Below are positions 13,601 through 28,600 of a DNA stretch of 64,000 nucleotides, in pieces. How positions within the stretch are numbered: position 1 is the first letter of the stretch; every line of letters begins with the position of its first letter. The notes under the pieces were generated by a model, which ran no database searches, had not been told where the DNA came from, and worked only from the letters and a program-made list of their open reading frames with translations. The stretch comes from Symsagittifera roscoffensis (taxonomy: Eukaryota > Xenacoelomorpha > Acoela > Convolutidae): NCBI RefSeq assembly GCF_963678635.1, contig NC_087070.1, forward strand, positions 2,795,157 to 2,859,156, written 5' to 3'. A program made the translations under genes and the position numbers.

Positions 13601-16600
13601 ACTTCTGTTCAGTTTCCGATCCAAGATTAATCGTAAGCATATAAAATTGAAACATTTAAAAAAATAATTTCGCGGTTCGTTTTGACAATTTTTCTATTGT
13701 TTTAGTATTTCTTTTTTTAATGAATTATACGAGCAAGCTTTTGTCAGTGTTAGGGTATAATGTTCTCAGCTAGCCAATTGTTTACGCTCATCAGTTCAAC
13801 TTTGAGCGTGTTTTTGCCCCGTTTGGTTGAAAGAGCTGTATCGTGAGCGTCACGAAAAGTTTGAAAATGGTCACATGAAGTATCTTTATCATTCATGTAA
13901 GTGACGAAGAATACGGAACCAAGGACAGAACCTTGGGGAACTCCCAACTTATTAATTTCAATTTCGGCAGTGAACGGCACTAAAAAAGAAGACTGATTAT
14001 TTTGTTCAATTAGAATAAAATGAAACATTAACTTTCCCTCTAACTCTGAAATTAGTTTTTTGCAATATGGTAGATTTAAATTTATCAAATGCCTTTTTCA
14101 AATCCGAAAACAATCTCATCATTGTCAACTGTTTGCAAAGGTCTCCTAAATGTTTTGAATCAGCTCAAATAGGGCATCACTATGTTTTTGCCTAAAACTG
14201 AATTGTTTTGGTGTGAGGAGGTTGAATTTTGCAAGATAACTAATGATGCTATTATAGAGAAAACGGTCAAATATTTAACTTGATGTGAGAAGGGTTGTCA
14301 AGGGTCCTAAGTTTCCACCCTAGGTTAGATCACCATCTTTGTAGATTTGGGTAGATATGGGTTACCTTAGCCAATTTAAAAATCTCAGAAAAATCGAAGA
14401 TCATTCTGCAATGATTGAAGAAAATGCTAATACTGGTGCCATAGCTCTCTTCACTTTTTTTCAGTGCAAACATATTAAAATATTAAGAGTATGTTCAAGT
14501 TTTGTAGGGAAAGCAGTTTTTGATAATGGATACTTCAATTTCGCTGTTTTCTTTTTCACGAAAGAAAACAGTTCTGGTTGTAATTGGAACTACTATATCC
14601 GGTTTTAATTGGAACTGTTAAACTGTAACATAATGATATTCACTCATTTCTTCCGTTAAAAGTTTTTTGTTTTTGGAAGGAAAATGTGAGATTTCGCCAT
14701 CTTTTTCTTCTACAAGAATATTACGAGTCCTGAAGCAAATATTAGAATCCAAATTTTGGCTTGAAATCTATACTTCATGTTGTTAACGGAAATTTAACCT
14801 CTAACAGTTATCTCTACATGGTAATTGGGTTTTTTGTCTATCTCTTTGAAATTAGTTTTACATTTAGTTGTAAAGTGATCACTTCTTGTTGTTTCCAGTT
14901 TTTCAACTGGTTTAATTTTCAGTGTTTTTGCTGTAAGAAACATCAATTAGTAGTCTAGGAGTGTTTTGTTCACGTGAAGCAGCAAATGATTGAAAAAAAT
15001 GAGGATTGAAACTGCATAACAACAATTGAATAATTTTCCTACAGGAATTTGATCTTAATAGGTTCATATTCAAATTCCCGCAAAAAATGTGATCGCACAT
15101 TTCAGAAATAACTTTATCACTAAGATGATCCTCTAACTTTTTGTTAACTTCTCCAATGCTTGCACGTAGGAATGCTTGCATGTAATTTATAGGCAGCCGG
15201 TATTGTAGTTGACTTCGTCGAAGACAAATTGATTGTAATAATTTTTACATATCCACTTATATTCACACTTACATAAATTCCAGCACCACCTCCGCTGTTT
15301 TCCGACAGAAATGTTCAATTGAGTGGTAAAAGTTTATTTGAGATCTCGCGGTCTGTAGTTTTTCAACCAGGTGTCTGTTACCTAAACATCCTTCGGACAA
15401 TATGAGTAGTTGTTTCCGAAATATGCAGCTCAAAAAATTTCGTAGTGTTTTGATATTCTGATGCAGAAATTCCGGCAGCACGGCCAAAACAACGCCTAAC
15501 AAAAAATGTGATTAAAACAGAAACAAAAACAACTTAAGATTTTATAATCGCGAAGCTATGTTTTTTAAAAAAACAAGCCCGAAAACGATTTAAAATGAAC
15601 TTAAGAAGCATTATGTATATCCTTTAGTTTTATTGAACCGCTCATTTAACTTCCAGTCGCATTTTTAGACCACAAAAAATCATGAAATATTAAAAAAAAA
15701 AGAAACTAGATGAGCCGAAATAAACTGACTGAAGTGCCTTTATCGGCAACTTTTCAATTTGTTTAAAAAAGAAAAAGAAAAAAATATGACAGGAATTTTT
15801 CGGAGGTAGTGTAATCGCGGAATTCTACGAGGTTCTGCCTTCTGATCACTAAGCAAACAAAAATTATTTAACAAATAATTCGACTCATTTTGTTTATTCA
15901 ATTGAAGAAAATTGTTAAAGTTCTTCTTGCGCTACAATACTTTTCACATTTACTCCTGCTTTAGTTTTCTCTTTCTGAAGTTTTTGACTCTACATCCTAA
16001 TAAATGTTTTTTTTTAATCTTTGTTTAGTAACGCAGTTTTGAACCCATTATCTTGCACAATTTGGTTTGTAATGATTCTGAGCTCGGGTTAACTGAGCGC
16101 ACAAAGCGTTTGCAAATTACTTGAATCCTAAAACGCATTAAAATAATATTTGATTGAGGTTTCTGCGATAATATTTGATGGAGCAGAGGATCTATGAACG
16201 GCTCTCAGGCCTGCCTCAAGCATAGTCCGTTCGTACTTTTCCCAACATTCCAGGCTGGGTAATTTTGTTACTTTGAAATCATTTACTTAATTTCCGCTAA
16301 TAAAGAAGAAAGAAGTTCTAATTTGTGAGTTTTGACTGTGACCGTTGCTTAAATGAACGACTTTTTTTTTAAATCATAGATTTTTCTGATTTTTTTTAGT
16401 GAGATGGCAAACATGATGCCTGGTCCGTCTCCTAAGCCTCGTGCGACCAATCAGAATGCTTCGTTTGGATCAACCAATGGCGTCCAAGCTGCGGCAAGGT
16501 ATACAAGAAATAGAAAACAGTGCAAAGCAATCTTTCAACTTGTTGTCAAAAATTGAAGTATAGGGTATGGTCGCCTTACGATAAGTTGCTTTATGAAAAA

Positions 16601-19600
16601 TGGGTATTCTATAAATAGTCATAACCAATCCTCATCAATGGTGTAACGCTTCAGAAATTAAACTTAAGAGCGCTTCAGAAATTAAACTTAAGAGCGCTTC
16701 AGAAATCAAATTTTAGATTGTTGAAGCGAGGTTTTATCATCCCAGTTATTTGCCTTGAAAAAAGTTCCAATCAGCGCTCTTAAGTTTATTTCTGAAGCCT
16801 TGTTGAAGAGGAATCATCATTTCAACCAGTGATGAGTGTTGGTTATTGTGGTACTTTCATTTTCGCACCACTCGTACTATTAGTTTCTTTTTTTGGCACA
16901 GGAATCTAGAATCTAAGCTACTCGCTCGGCCGTCAAGTGCGGGCAAGATAGCGGGGTCAGTTGATGTCGGCATGGGAGCCGGAGGAGGAGCAGGGGTTCG
17001 AAGTCATCACCAACAGGGCAACCCTAACAGGAGTGGAGGAGGAGGCAATGGGGGGTCAGCACTTGGGACGGCGGACAGTGACAGCAGTGAGCCATTCACC
17101 GATGATGACGTCAGCAAAAAGTCAGTTTTACCATTTTTACTCTGTCGTTTCTCGTTTTTCTGATTTTTTTTGCGTTTTTGTTCACCTTCGTCATCTTAGT
17201 TTGTAAATCTATAAAAATGATGATCCTCTCGTCTATATTTAGATGGGTGAAATTTCTAGTTGAATTGTTATTTAAATTCGCTTGACGGCTGAAATAACAG
17301 GAATGCATGTTGCTTCCGTGGTTTATAAAGTTATAAAGACGGCTGCGTACAGGTCATCCATGTGGAACCTGATCTAAACTACATTTTATGATTGGATAAA
17401 TTAAATGTTTTACCAATGTAAAGTATTTAATATTAACCAATCATGATCCATCTAACTAACAACCCACTTATTTGTAAGTGCTGAAGTTACTTGTAATTTC
17501 AGCACCAGAGAGATTTGAATTTAACTTAGAAATTAGTTGGACTCTCCCGAGCACTTCAGCAGCCGCAATAAACCAGTATACCCTAGATCTATTGAGCCTA
17601 GCAGAGACTAGTTAAACAACCTGAGACTAGATAGTATAAGAGTAAGATTAGGATCGGTATTAGACTAAGAAGTTGCACGAATCTATCCGGCCGAAAATAA
17701 GATAGCGTGACGAGCAGACGGTGTACCCTATCCGAAATTACTCTATGAGTTACACTTCGGTCCTAACTCATCTGGTGCGACCATAAGTCTCGAACAAGAC
17801 CTTACTAGATTAGAATTAACCAAAAATAGATTAGAAATTAGACAAAAACATTTACAAAATGTTATACGACAATAATTTAATTGAAATGTCTCTCCGACTC
17901 AATAGATCAGAGCCAATATTCCGAACCATAACAGAACTACCCGGAATTGGAAGAAGACCTCGAACCAAAGACGACATACGACAAAGTAGAAACTTGCCGT
18001 ATAGTTATATGATAGTTCGGCAAAAGCCAGAACAAACTTTTATATTTCGAATACTACTTGCAATGAATTTAGATTTCCATTTGCAAACATAAAACCTTGA
18101 AGTTAATCTTCAAAATCATTTCAGGCGCTAAACAAAATTATTAATATACAATAACGATTGATAAAAAGATCTAAGATCGTTTTCCTAAAACTCTGCAGTA
18201 TTATACAAAACATGTTTGAAAAATATTTATTGGAAAATAAAAATAAAAATTAGTAGCATGACAATAATTGGCTAGTAATCATAAATCATCCTGTTGTTCC
18301 AGCTTCATCATCTAAAACATAACAGCAATCATAAACCCACTAACATCATCAAAACACTAAATCTTTCCTTTACACACATTTAAAATTTTATTAAAACTTA
18401 AATTCACTTAATTTTAAAACCAGATCATCAAGGCTTATCCTTGGATCTTAAATCATTTTCTACTTAATTAAATTTTAAATTTGATCATCAAGGCTTATCC
18501 TTGGATCAAACAGAACAACTTGGTTCTCCCCCACCCACTTAATTAGTGTCTAACGACCTCAAACGTCGATTCACTACCCAACCCTTTCTAAAGACCCAAG
18601 ACTAATAGAAATTTTTAAACAAAACTAATCATTCAAATTAGGATAAATAGTGAAGAACTTCGGTTATTCATCCTTCACTTGACCCCCCCTCTTACCAGAC
18701 CCAGGATAAATCTTAGACTTAGTAAGTTTAAAATAGTATCTAACGAACTACTCGCGTTCTAATTATACCTGAACCTTGTGGATCGATTTACTATTCTCCA
18801 ACCCTTGAACACAATCACTACCCCTAAGTAAGATTAAGTAAGTTAACACCTTAGCTTATACTAGTCACGAGAAAGTAAAAATCATTCTTCGGAATCGATA
18901 TACTTTTCTCTCCAACCCTGAACAAATAGACCCAGGTTAAGCTAACCAAAAAATCGTAAGAACTAACAGTTTAGGAAAATAGAAATCATTTAACAACCTT
19001 TGCATCCGTCATTCTAAACCTTATGTCATTTAAAAACCTAGGAAATAAACAAACAATCGTTTTACACAATTGTGAAATAAATAACAAAAAATACGACCTT
19101 GTAATCACACCTCATACACAAACAGTTGGATACATTCGCACAAAACGACAAACACTAAAGAGGAAAATAATAACTAAACAAAGACAAATAACACGAAAAA
19201 GATTTTCAAAAAATCGAAACGCATTTTCAGAATCAGAAACCAACAGTTTAGACGAACTTTACAAACTAAAAGAATCAATAGATAAAAATTGCCCACTTCA
19301 CGATCAATTATATTTTTCTGACTCAGAAACAACTTCAAATTCATCAAAAAGAGGAAAAAGAAGAATAAAAAAGCAGTATAAACACAAACCAGTACATTTA
19401 TACAATTGGAATCAACCAATTCGACACATTAATAATTACATATTAACAGTCATCGAACGAAAAAATGAGCTCAACGCACACCCCAGGTGACGAAACCCCA
19501 GATGATGATGAAATCTTTCCTTTTATAGTAGACGCAGATACTGATAGAGGACAACACATATTTTGTCAAAATTTACTCGTAAATTTATTTGAACCCGGAA

Positions 19601-22600
19601 TCAGTCCATGTAAAACAGAGTTCCCCGATGTAAAAATCAAAAGACAAATCATAGATCACTATCTAAAAGATATATGCAACATAACACAACAGTATGGAAT
19701 CTACTCTATAGAATTCACTTCCCCAAACCATAATAATAGAACATATACTATTCAAACAGACGATCTTGATTTAGAATTTTCAAAAGTTTTTTCAGAATAT
19801 ATAAAAAGCATCCAATACCATAACTCACAAAGAGCAAACTCCATTTTCACCAATGAAGTTTTCGCAATAATATATAGTTATATTTCGATATTAGAAAACG
19901 AAATCCCATTAACAAATGTCTCACCGACAGAAACATCTAAACATTTAAGAGTACGACATGAAATCACACTACTCTCTAGTTATTTAAACATCATTAAAGA
20001 AAATTTCACGAAAGACGACGTTTCACAACATACCAAACACGATTTACAAAAAATTTTGGCATGGTTCATAATAGATTATTTCACACACAATATTGATTTA
20101 ATTGCACAAGCAAGAAAAAATTTTAGACCCCAAAATTCGAACGATGATACCGCTATCACAGAACAATCAGATTATGTTTGGGACCCCGAATGGTCTCATC
20201 CCGCATTTATAAGCTTTCCACAATCAATCTCAAGTCAAGCAATAGGTACAATATCTTACATAAGAGATTATGTAAGAGTAATACCATTAACAATTGATGC
20301 AACACCATTAAACTATAATACATTTTTACCCGATACACAAAATAATAGTTTAAACTCTACAGTTATACACAATGAAAACCTCAATGGAACTAGGAATCTT
20401 ACTCAACAAGATATCCAGACACCATCACACTTCATAAATGAAGAAATTGTACACACAACAACTACGCAACAAAGTATTTCACCAATACGCCCAAATTTAA
20501 CAACACCAAGAAATACAAATCCTTCACAAACACAGGTAACCTTACAATCAACCGTTAAACCTTCGGTTGCCCCTAAATATTCACATATGGATTACCAAAC
20601 ATACAGACCCATGACAATACCATCAAAAACACGCAAAACATTCACTAGAAACAACTTTGCAGACCATAATTATAATTATACACATACATCAAAAACAAAT
20701 TATCAACCACAAAGGAATTTTAATCAATATACAAAACCTCGAAACTGGGATAACCCAACGGCCCAATATAATTCCAAAAATTTTCAACCAAATCCTCCAC
20801 AGGATCGCAATGAAAATTACCCATTTTTTCAACAAAATAAAAATAAAAAACAAACATCTTATCAAATGGATTATTTATCCTCAGATGATGATTTCTTACA
20901 ACCAGATATATTTGCACAAAATACTCAAGAATATCGTAGACAAGGAATACAGAAAACATGTACAAACCATAGAAATTTTTCTCCACAAACAATAGATGCA
21001 CAACATCAACAACCAATTCAACAACAAAATCCAATTAATACACAATCTTTTCAACCAATTCAACAACAAAATCCAATGACTGCACACTCGTATCAACCAT
21101 CACAAATGCAAAATGAAATACCACTCCCATATTATCTCCAACAACATGAAATAACAAGAAACCAACTTTCAAATTTTTCTCAAATGCCAAATGCAGCAGA
21201 ATCATTACAAATGACAATGAATCCATACCTTATGGGTGGATCATCAATAACATCAAACAAACCCTTAATGGTTTTCACAGGAACAGACCCTGAATACTCT
21301 GTAGAAGATTATTTAAATGTAGTAACAGCAAACCTGATTTTAAATATTGGACCTGAACCAATTAATACGCCACTACATCAAAACTGGATACATCGACGCA
21401 CAGCGTTAATACAAACAACCTTAGATGGCGCAGCCCAAAAATGGTTTTCAGTACTACCTCTAGAAATAAAATCAAACTGGAAAAGATTTACACAAGAATT
21501 TTCAAAAATGTTTGACTCCGAAAGAAACAAACAACAACAAAGAGTTTTATGTAATGAAATTCGCAGATTACCAAACGAAACCATCAAGCAAATAGCAGTA
21601 CGAATCGAAACACTAGTTCGAAAAGCATATTCATTAAATACACATGACTATAAAAACACAAAGATGACAGAAATCTTAATGATGACCTTAACACCACAAT
21701 TAAGGAAAATAGCAATAAAAAAGAGAGCATCACATCCTTCTTCAATTCGAGAACCCGATTTAGATTTTCGAAAACTAGTAGACAAATTAGAACAAGCAGA
21801 AATCACGATGAAACTAGAAGAAACGGAAAATCTGAAATTACAATACGTTAATAGAATTGAAACGACTCCCACTAATATTAATAATATACAGGAATCAGAG
21901 ACAGACCTCGTTGAAAAAATCACTGAAATACTCAATATCTACGAAAAGAACCCAAACTTTAAAGGCAAACCATCTTTCAAAAAATGGTGTAATTATTGCC
22001 GACGATACGGACATAGTATTTCCGAATGTAGACAAAAACAGCAAGATAATCAAAATAAACCTCAAAAATATAAAGAACCAAATAAATCATTCTATCAATA
22101 CATGAAAAAAGATCAAAATCTACCGAACAAAACAGTCCACAGCAACAACAGTTCAGGAAAACCACTCCCGAACAATACAAATTATACAAGAAATCAATCA
22201 CCATATAACTCAAGTTATAGAGGAAGATCACCAGAACGAAGAAACACGTATAATTCATCACAAAATCACTACAATAGACCAAATAGTCGAAATAACTACT
22301 CCAGATCAAATTCAAACACACAACGATTTGTTTCTAGATCTAATTCCCAATCAAGAAATAACTACTATCCAAACAACCAATCACGAAATTCATCATACAA
22401 TAGGAATAGAAACTACTCCTATAATCGAAATAGAAGTTATTCAAACAACCGAAACCAGAATTACCCGAACAATCGATCAAGGAATAACTCATATAATAGA
22501 TCGAACTATAACAGACCAAACAATAATTACCAAAACAGATCGCGAAATAATTCACAAAATAGACACCCAAGTTATAATAATCGTTATAGAAATTATTCCC

Positions 22601-25600
22601 AATCACCACACCGGAATAATAATCACTATAATAACTCTAATAATCGTCATAGAAGCAGTACACCTAAACATCAAAGACAAATCAATCAAGTACAAGCTAA
22701 CCCAGAAACAACATCAGACCCCCCAGGTATTGATGACACAGTTACTGATACGTTACAACTCAATCAAATAAATTGTACATCATCAGATTCAGAAAGTGAT
22801 ACAGAAAACACTCTTTCTATCAATATGATAAAAGTCGAAAATGACTATGAATCTGTCATATATGAACAACCTTTTCCATCACACATATATGAAAATCAAT
22901 CAGAATTTCTTCAAAATTATTACACTACACCCATAAATTCCACACCAACAACGCAAGAAACAAATGCAAAAAATACTACAGAACAACCCAATCAAAATGT
23001 CAAAACAAAATGCTTGAATACAAACCACATCTACCAAAATATACAAAAAGAACAACCCAAAGAAAAAATTTGGACAATACCATTTCTCTTAGAAAGCCCA
23101 AGAAATAAAGAATTTCAACCACCAGACCTTGAAATAGATTTTTTAATTGATTCAGGAGCAGAATCAAACATAATAAACATTCCCACATGGAATGAAATAA
23201 AAACTTTACACCCAAAGCTAACACCTCTTGAAACCTCCAGTAAGCTAGCAACAGCACAAGGATCAACATTGATAAACTACGGAAAAATCCAATTATTTCT
23301 CCTCCCTACCAGAACAATGGAGCAAAGTAAAATTCTAAATAAGCCATTTAAACAAATATTCCATATCACTGATATTAAATATAATATCATTGGAATACCA
23401 TTTATTTCGAAGTATATACCAACAATTAACATCCTAAATAGTAAAATATTAATCAAAGATAAATATACAAAAACAAAAGAAACATCCTTAACATTTTTTC
23501 AAAGATTAAATAAACAACCACCATTCTTTTCAAAATTCTATCCGATATTTAACCAACAAAGAAAACACCTGAAACCACTATCAGGAAACATCTATAATTT
23601 TTCAATCAAACAAGTTCACCAATATGATAAAGAACAAAACAAACAAAAATTTTATATGTCAGATTTTGAATTCAAACCTATTCATAAATTTTTCAAAATC
23701 ACAATCTCTTCAATAAAATATTTGAAAAATTCGAATTCAGATATTATTTCCTTACATGTTTATAACAACACACCTTACCAAGTAACATTACCTTTAGGAC
23801 TTTTAGGATACTGCGAAACCAACTCTACAATATCACCAATACACGAAAAAGCCTATCGCGTAAATAATATACTCCAATTACTAGATATTTGCCAATCTAC
23901 AATTCTTAATGAAGAATTATCTATAAATAATATAATAAGTAACGAAAACAGAAATACGGATTATTTCACAAAAACTCCATATTTCAAACCTACATTCAAC
24001 ATAAGTAACTACACAGAGGACCAACAGAAATTTTTAACAATGTTTAATTTCCAACATTCACAAATAACACAAGACGAATTCGAAAAATTAGCCAAACAGC
24101 TAATTAAATATTCATCAGTCTATGCAACATCAAAATTCGATGTTGGCAAAATCAGTTCATCACTACATCTCCCGTTAAAACCAGACGCAGTTTTCAAAAA
24201 ACAGAGAGCAAGTAAAGTACCAATTCACTTACATGATAAAGTGAACAGATTACTCGATATTTTAGAACAATACAACATTATATCACCAGTAAACAAAGAA
24301 GAACAACCAAAAGGCAACACATTCATCAACCCTGTTATCATTCTAGCTAAAGGAGAATCATTAAAAATCGTTCTCGACGCTAGATACCTCAATTCACTCA
24401 TAGATGAATCAAAATGTAATTGGCCCATTGAACCAATACAAGTTATTTTAACAAAAATAAACGGCAAATACTTTACAACCGCCGATATGAATAGTGCATA
24501 CAATCAAATGCCACTAGATGAACAATCACGACGTTTAACACAATTTGTTATAGGAAACCAACAATATGAATTCAACCGCTTATTCTATGGAATATCCATA
24601 GGACCAGCAGCATTTTCAGCTTTTATGAGCAAAATTTTTAGACCACTAATACTCAAGAAAAACGCAATCACCTATTTAGACGATGTTTTTATGCAATCAC
24701 AAACAAAAGACGAGATGTTCAATGTTTTAGAAAAATATCACCAAATACTTCAGAACGAAAATCTGAAGGCCGCCCCCGATAAATCACACTTCTTTTTGAC
24801 AAGAGTTAAATTCTTAGGACATAATATAGAAAGAAAAACAATCACTCCATTGAAATCACGCATTGACGCTATTCAAAAACTTCAACCACCAACAAATAAA
24901 AAGAAAATCCAAGAATTTCTTGGAATGTTAAACTTTTTAAGTAAATATGTTTATAAAATGCAATTATATCTACGACCATTTTATAACATCCTTAGACAAC
25001 AAAATAATTTTGAATGGAACACAGAACATCAAACACGATTTGAAGAAATAAAGAAACTTTTAACTGAACAAATTTCAAACACAATTCCAGATTCAAATCA
25101 ACCATTTTATGCAATGTGCGATGCTTCGAACTTTGGCATCGGTGCAGCACTATTACAATCACATAATGGTACAAATAAAATGAACCTCATATCAGCAAAT
25201 TCTCGACTATTCACTCAAGCAGAGCTACGACTCTCAACTCTAATGAGAGAATGTACAGCCATAATATATACACTGACAGAATATGAATTTCTGATACTTG
25301 GATCAAAACATCCAACAGTTCTATTCACAGACCATAAACCAATCATTTTTCTTTTTACACAAAAGTCTAATCCAAACCACCGAGTTTACAGATTTCAACT
25401 AATTCTAATGAAATTTCCAAACTTACATATAGTTTGGACTGCAGGAAAAAATCTTGCATTACCAGACACCTTAAGTCGAAATACACCACCTGAATTACTT
25501 ACACGAAAAACAACAGTTGAAATACCCAAAAACATAAAATTCTACCTTGCAGAAAACGAAACATCACCCCGATTGGAATGCAAATATGCAGTAAAAACTG

Positions 25601-28600
25601 ATATTGAACAATCACAAATAAATAATTTACAACATTTCCCACTTTATTTAGATTGTCAAAATAATCATTATGAAATTGATCTACTTGGAACATCAACTTT
25701 CAAAACAATCCCATATTCTCAATGGATCAAAAATAACACCCAACAAAAACGAACAAAACAACACCCGCCTAAAAAAGACCATTTTCCACTAATTGAAAAA
25801 GAAGATTTAACTGATAAAATAAATTTATCAGGACCACAAACAAATGATTCAAAATACACAATAAATCAAGTTTTTGACCTTCACGACCCACTTGACACAA
25901 TACCCTTATCTAAATTAGAAATCGAAAACATTTTTCTCCCCCCAACAGAAACAATTACAATTTCAACACTGAAACAATATCAAAACCTTGACCCAGTAAT
26001 TCGACAACTGAAATCATGGCACAAATATAAAACTAAACCTATCAAAGCAGATTCAACCATTCTAGGAAACAAAACACTCCTCCGATACTTTCGAAAATTT
26101 AACAACACAACAATTAACGACAATACAGACCTTTTAGAGTATAACCTGAATGAATCTACAGTTCCATGTCTCCCTTTAAGTATGATTCTTATAGCTTTTA
26201 ATATTTCACATACACAAAATATTAAAGGACACTCTGGATCAGAAAAAACATATTCAAATTTTATACAAAATTTTTACTTCCCAAATGCACCAATTTGGAT
26301 AAAAGTACTATGCAATGATTGTATAGTATGTCAACTAAATAAACCTTACCCAAATCAAAAACAAATAGCACAAAAACAAGATTTTAAAGGACAAAGTTTG
26401 TACTTTAACCATCGTATCTCATTTGATACTAAGGGACCAATTTCACCCTCATCAGAAGGAAACTCCTACATTATGGTAATTGTTGACGCATTTACACATT
26501 ATGTAGCACTTAACCCAGTACCACATTGTAACGCTTATTACGCTTACACAACACTCTATGAACACTGGATAGCAAAATTCGGACTACCAGAAATTTTAGT
26601 TACAGACAACGGTACAGAATTCATAAATAATGAAATTATCACACTATGTCATTTATATAACATTAAACACAAACCACGTACATCTCATGCACCTTGGACA
26701 AACGGCTTAGTCGAAGGTATGAACCGTTCATTACAAGAATATCTTAGATGTATCATCAACGGAAATGATACAAAATATACCGAATGGTCAGCAGATGTAA
26801 AATTATTTCCCTTAGCATATAATTCACAAATAACGACAACTTTAGGAATGTCACCATACGAAATGGTTTTTAACCAAAAGCCACGCAAACCAATAATGTT
26901 TACAGCAAATTCTCATAAAAACGCACAAGGTTACTGTCAACCAAATAAAGACTCAATTTGTTATAACCTACCTTTACATACACATGATGAAGATCATTTT
27001 CATCACCCACAAATTCTTAAACTAGCCTCCGGTACACACACCGAATGGATTCTAAATAGAGATAAAAAACACAATGAAATTTATCAAAAAATAACAAAAA
27101 AGTTATTACAAAGACAAAACATCAATGAACAAATCAATTCACGTTTTACACCAGCCTCCGAATTAAAAATTGGAACATTTGTTTTAATACCTAATTTTAA
27201 TACTCAAAAAGGAATTTCTAAAAAATTACAACCCCTTCGAAAAGGACCATACCAAATAATTGCAAAACCCACTGATGTCACATATAAAATTACCGACTCA
27301 AACACAAAAGAAATCGTTCAACATCGAAACAACCTATTACCTTATTACCCAAAAGAATACGCACTCCGCGAATTAACTCAATTATATTCTTTCACAGGAT
27401 TAAAAATCATTCAAAATGAACCACATCTGAAAAACACAGAACAAAATGATAACCCCACCGAAAATCAAAACACAAAACCAACCGCCACCAAAAACAATAC
27501 ACAAAACCATAAAGAATCTCCAAAACAAAGAAAAAATAGAAAAATGACAGAACAAATAATACCCCAAGAAGAAATAGACAAATCTGAACATAGAAAAACA
27601 ACAAGACTCCGAAATCAACCACGTAAAAACTACAAAATGTTCATCCCCCAATCTAAAATATTAAAGAAAGTAGAATTTAAAAAGTAATTTTAAGATTTTA
27701 TACTTCACAATCTTGAAACCTCCGTAACATTTTTCATTTCAATTTTTCAAAATAACATGCTCACAAGTACGCAATAATTCTAGTTCAAAATAGACCAATA
27801 GGATTCATCCAATCCGCCACTTTCTCTAACTCAAACTAAGATCAATTAGACGAATAATCTAGAACTCCAGGCACATCTCTAACTATAACTTTACAACCTC
27901 CAGGTCAAAAATAAGCAAATCACTCCAACTTGACAGCTAAAATAAATATCACCATAATACCGTACCCCTCCCTTATCTAATAACCCAAAGATCAACAATA
28001 TTTCCCCAACTCAGACCACGAATACCCCCAAAACAAATTTGATAACTTAGCCTAAAGTAACAAAATGAAGATTTTAATTAGCCTAAAGTATAAAAATCTC
28101 ACCATACCCCGGATCATTTGACAAACAAAAATAAAGAAAAAGACGACCTCCCAGTCACCATGAAAATTGCCCCCAACAATTTTTTAAAGAACTCAACCCA
28201 CTTGTCAAAAAACTAATAAATAATCCGACCACACTAGAAAATCGCCTCAAACAGCAAAAAATATTCGACCAAGAGATCATTTCTTAAATGCTCTTCTCTC
28301 AAACAGTTGCTCAAATACTTATAAATTTTAAACATTTTTTTTCAATACTTGAAGCCTTTATAATATTTCTTTTTGATATACTTGAATCTTTTCTAATAAT
28401 CCTAATCATTTTTTGTAACATTTTTTTAATTTTCTACACTATTCTCGAACTATTCCTCCAACTTTCCAAAACCCTTGAATATATCCACAGGTACGATTTT
28501 AACAACTTATCTAAATGATACGAACAATTTTCAGTAGAACCGATATTTTTTTATTGTTTGTAATTTTCATAACATTTTTATCATCCCTCATTTTGACCAT

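Noticed and set aside
20657-22771. Long alternative frames inside gag, for example 22328-22771
   Set aside because: They are shadows of the repetitive RN/RS-rich gag coding sequence; they follow from its A/T-rich codons.
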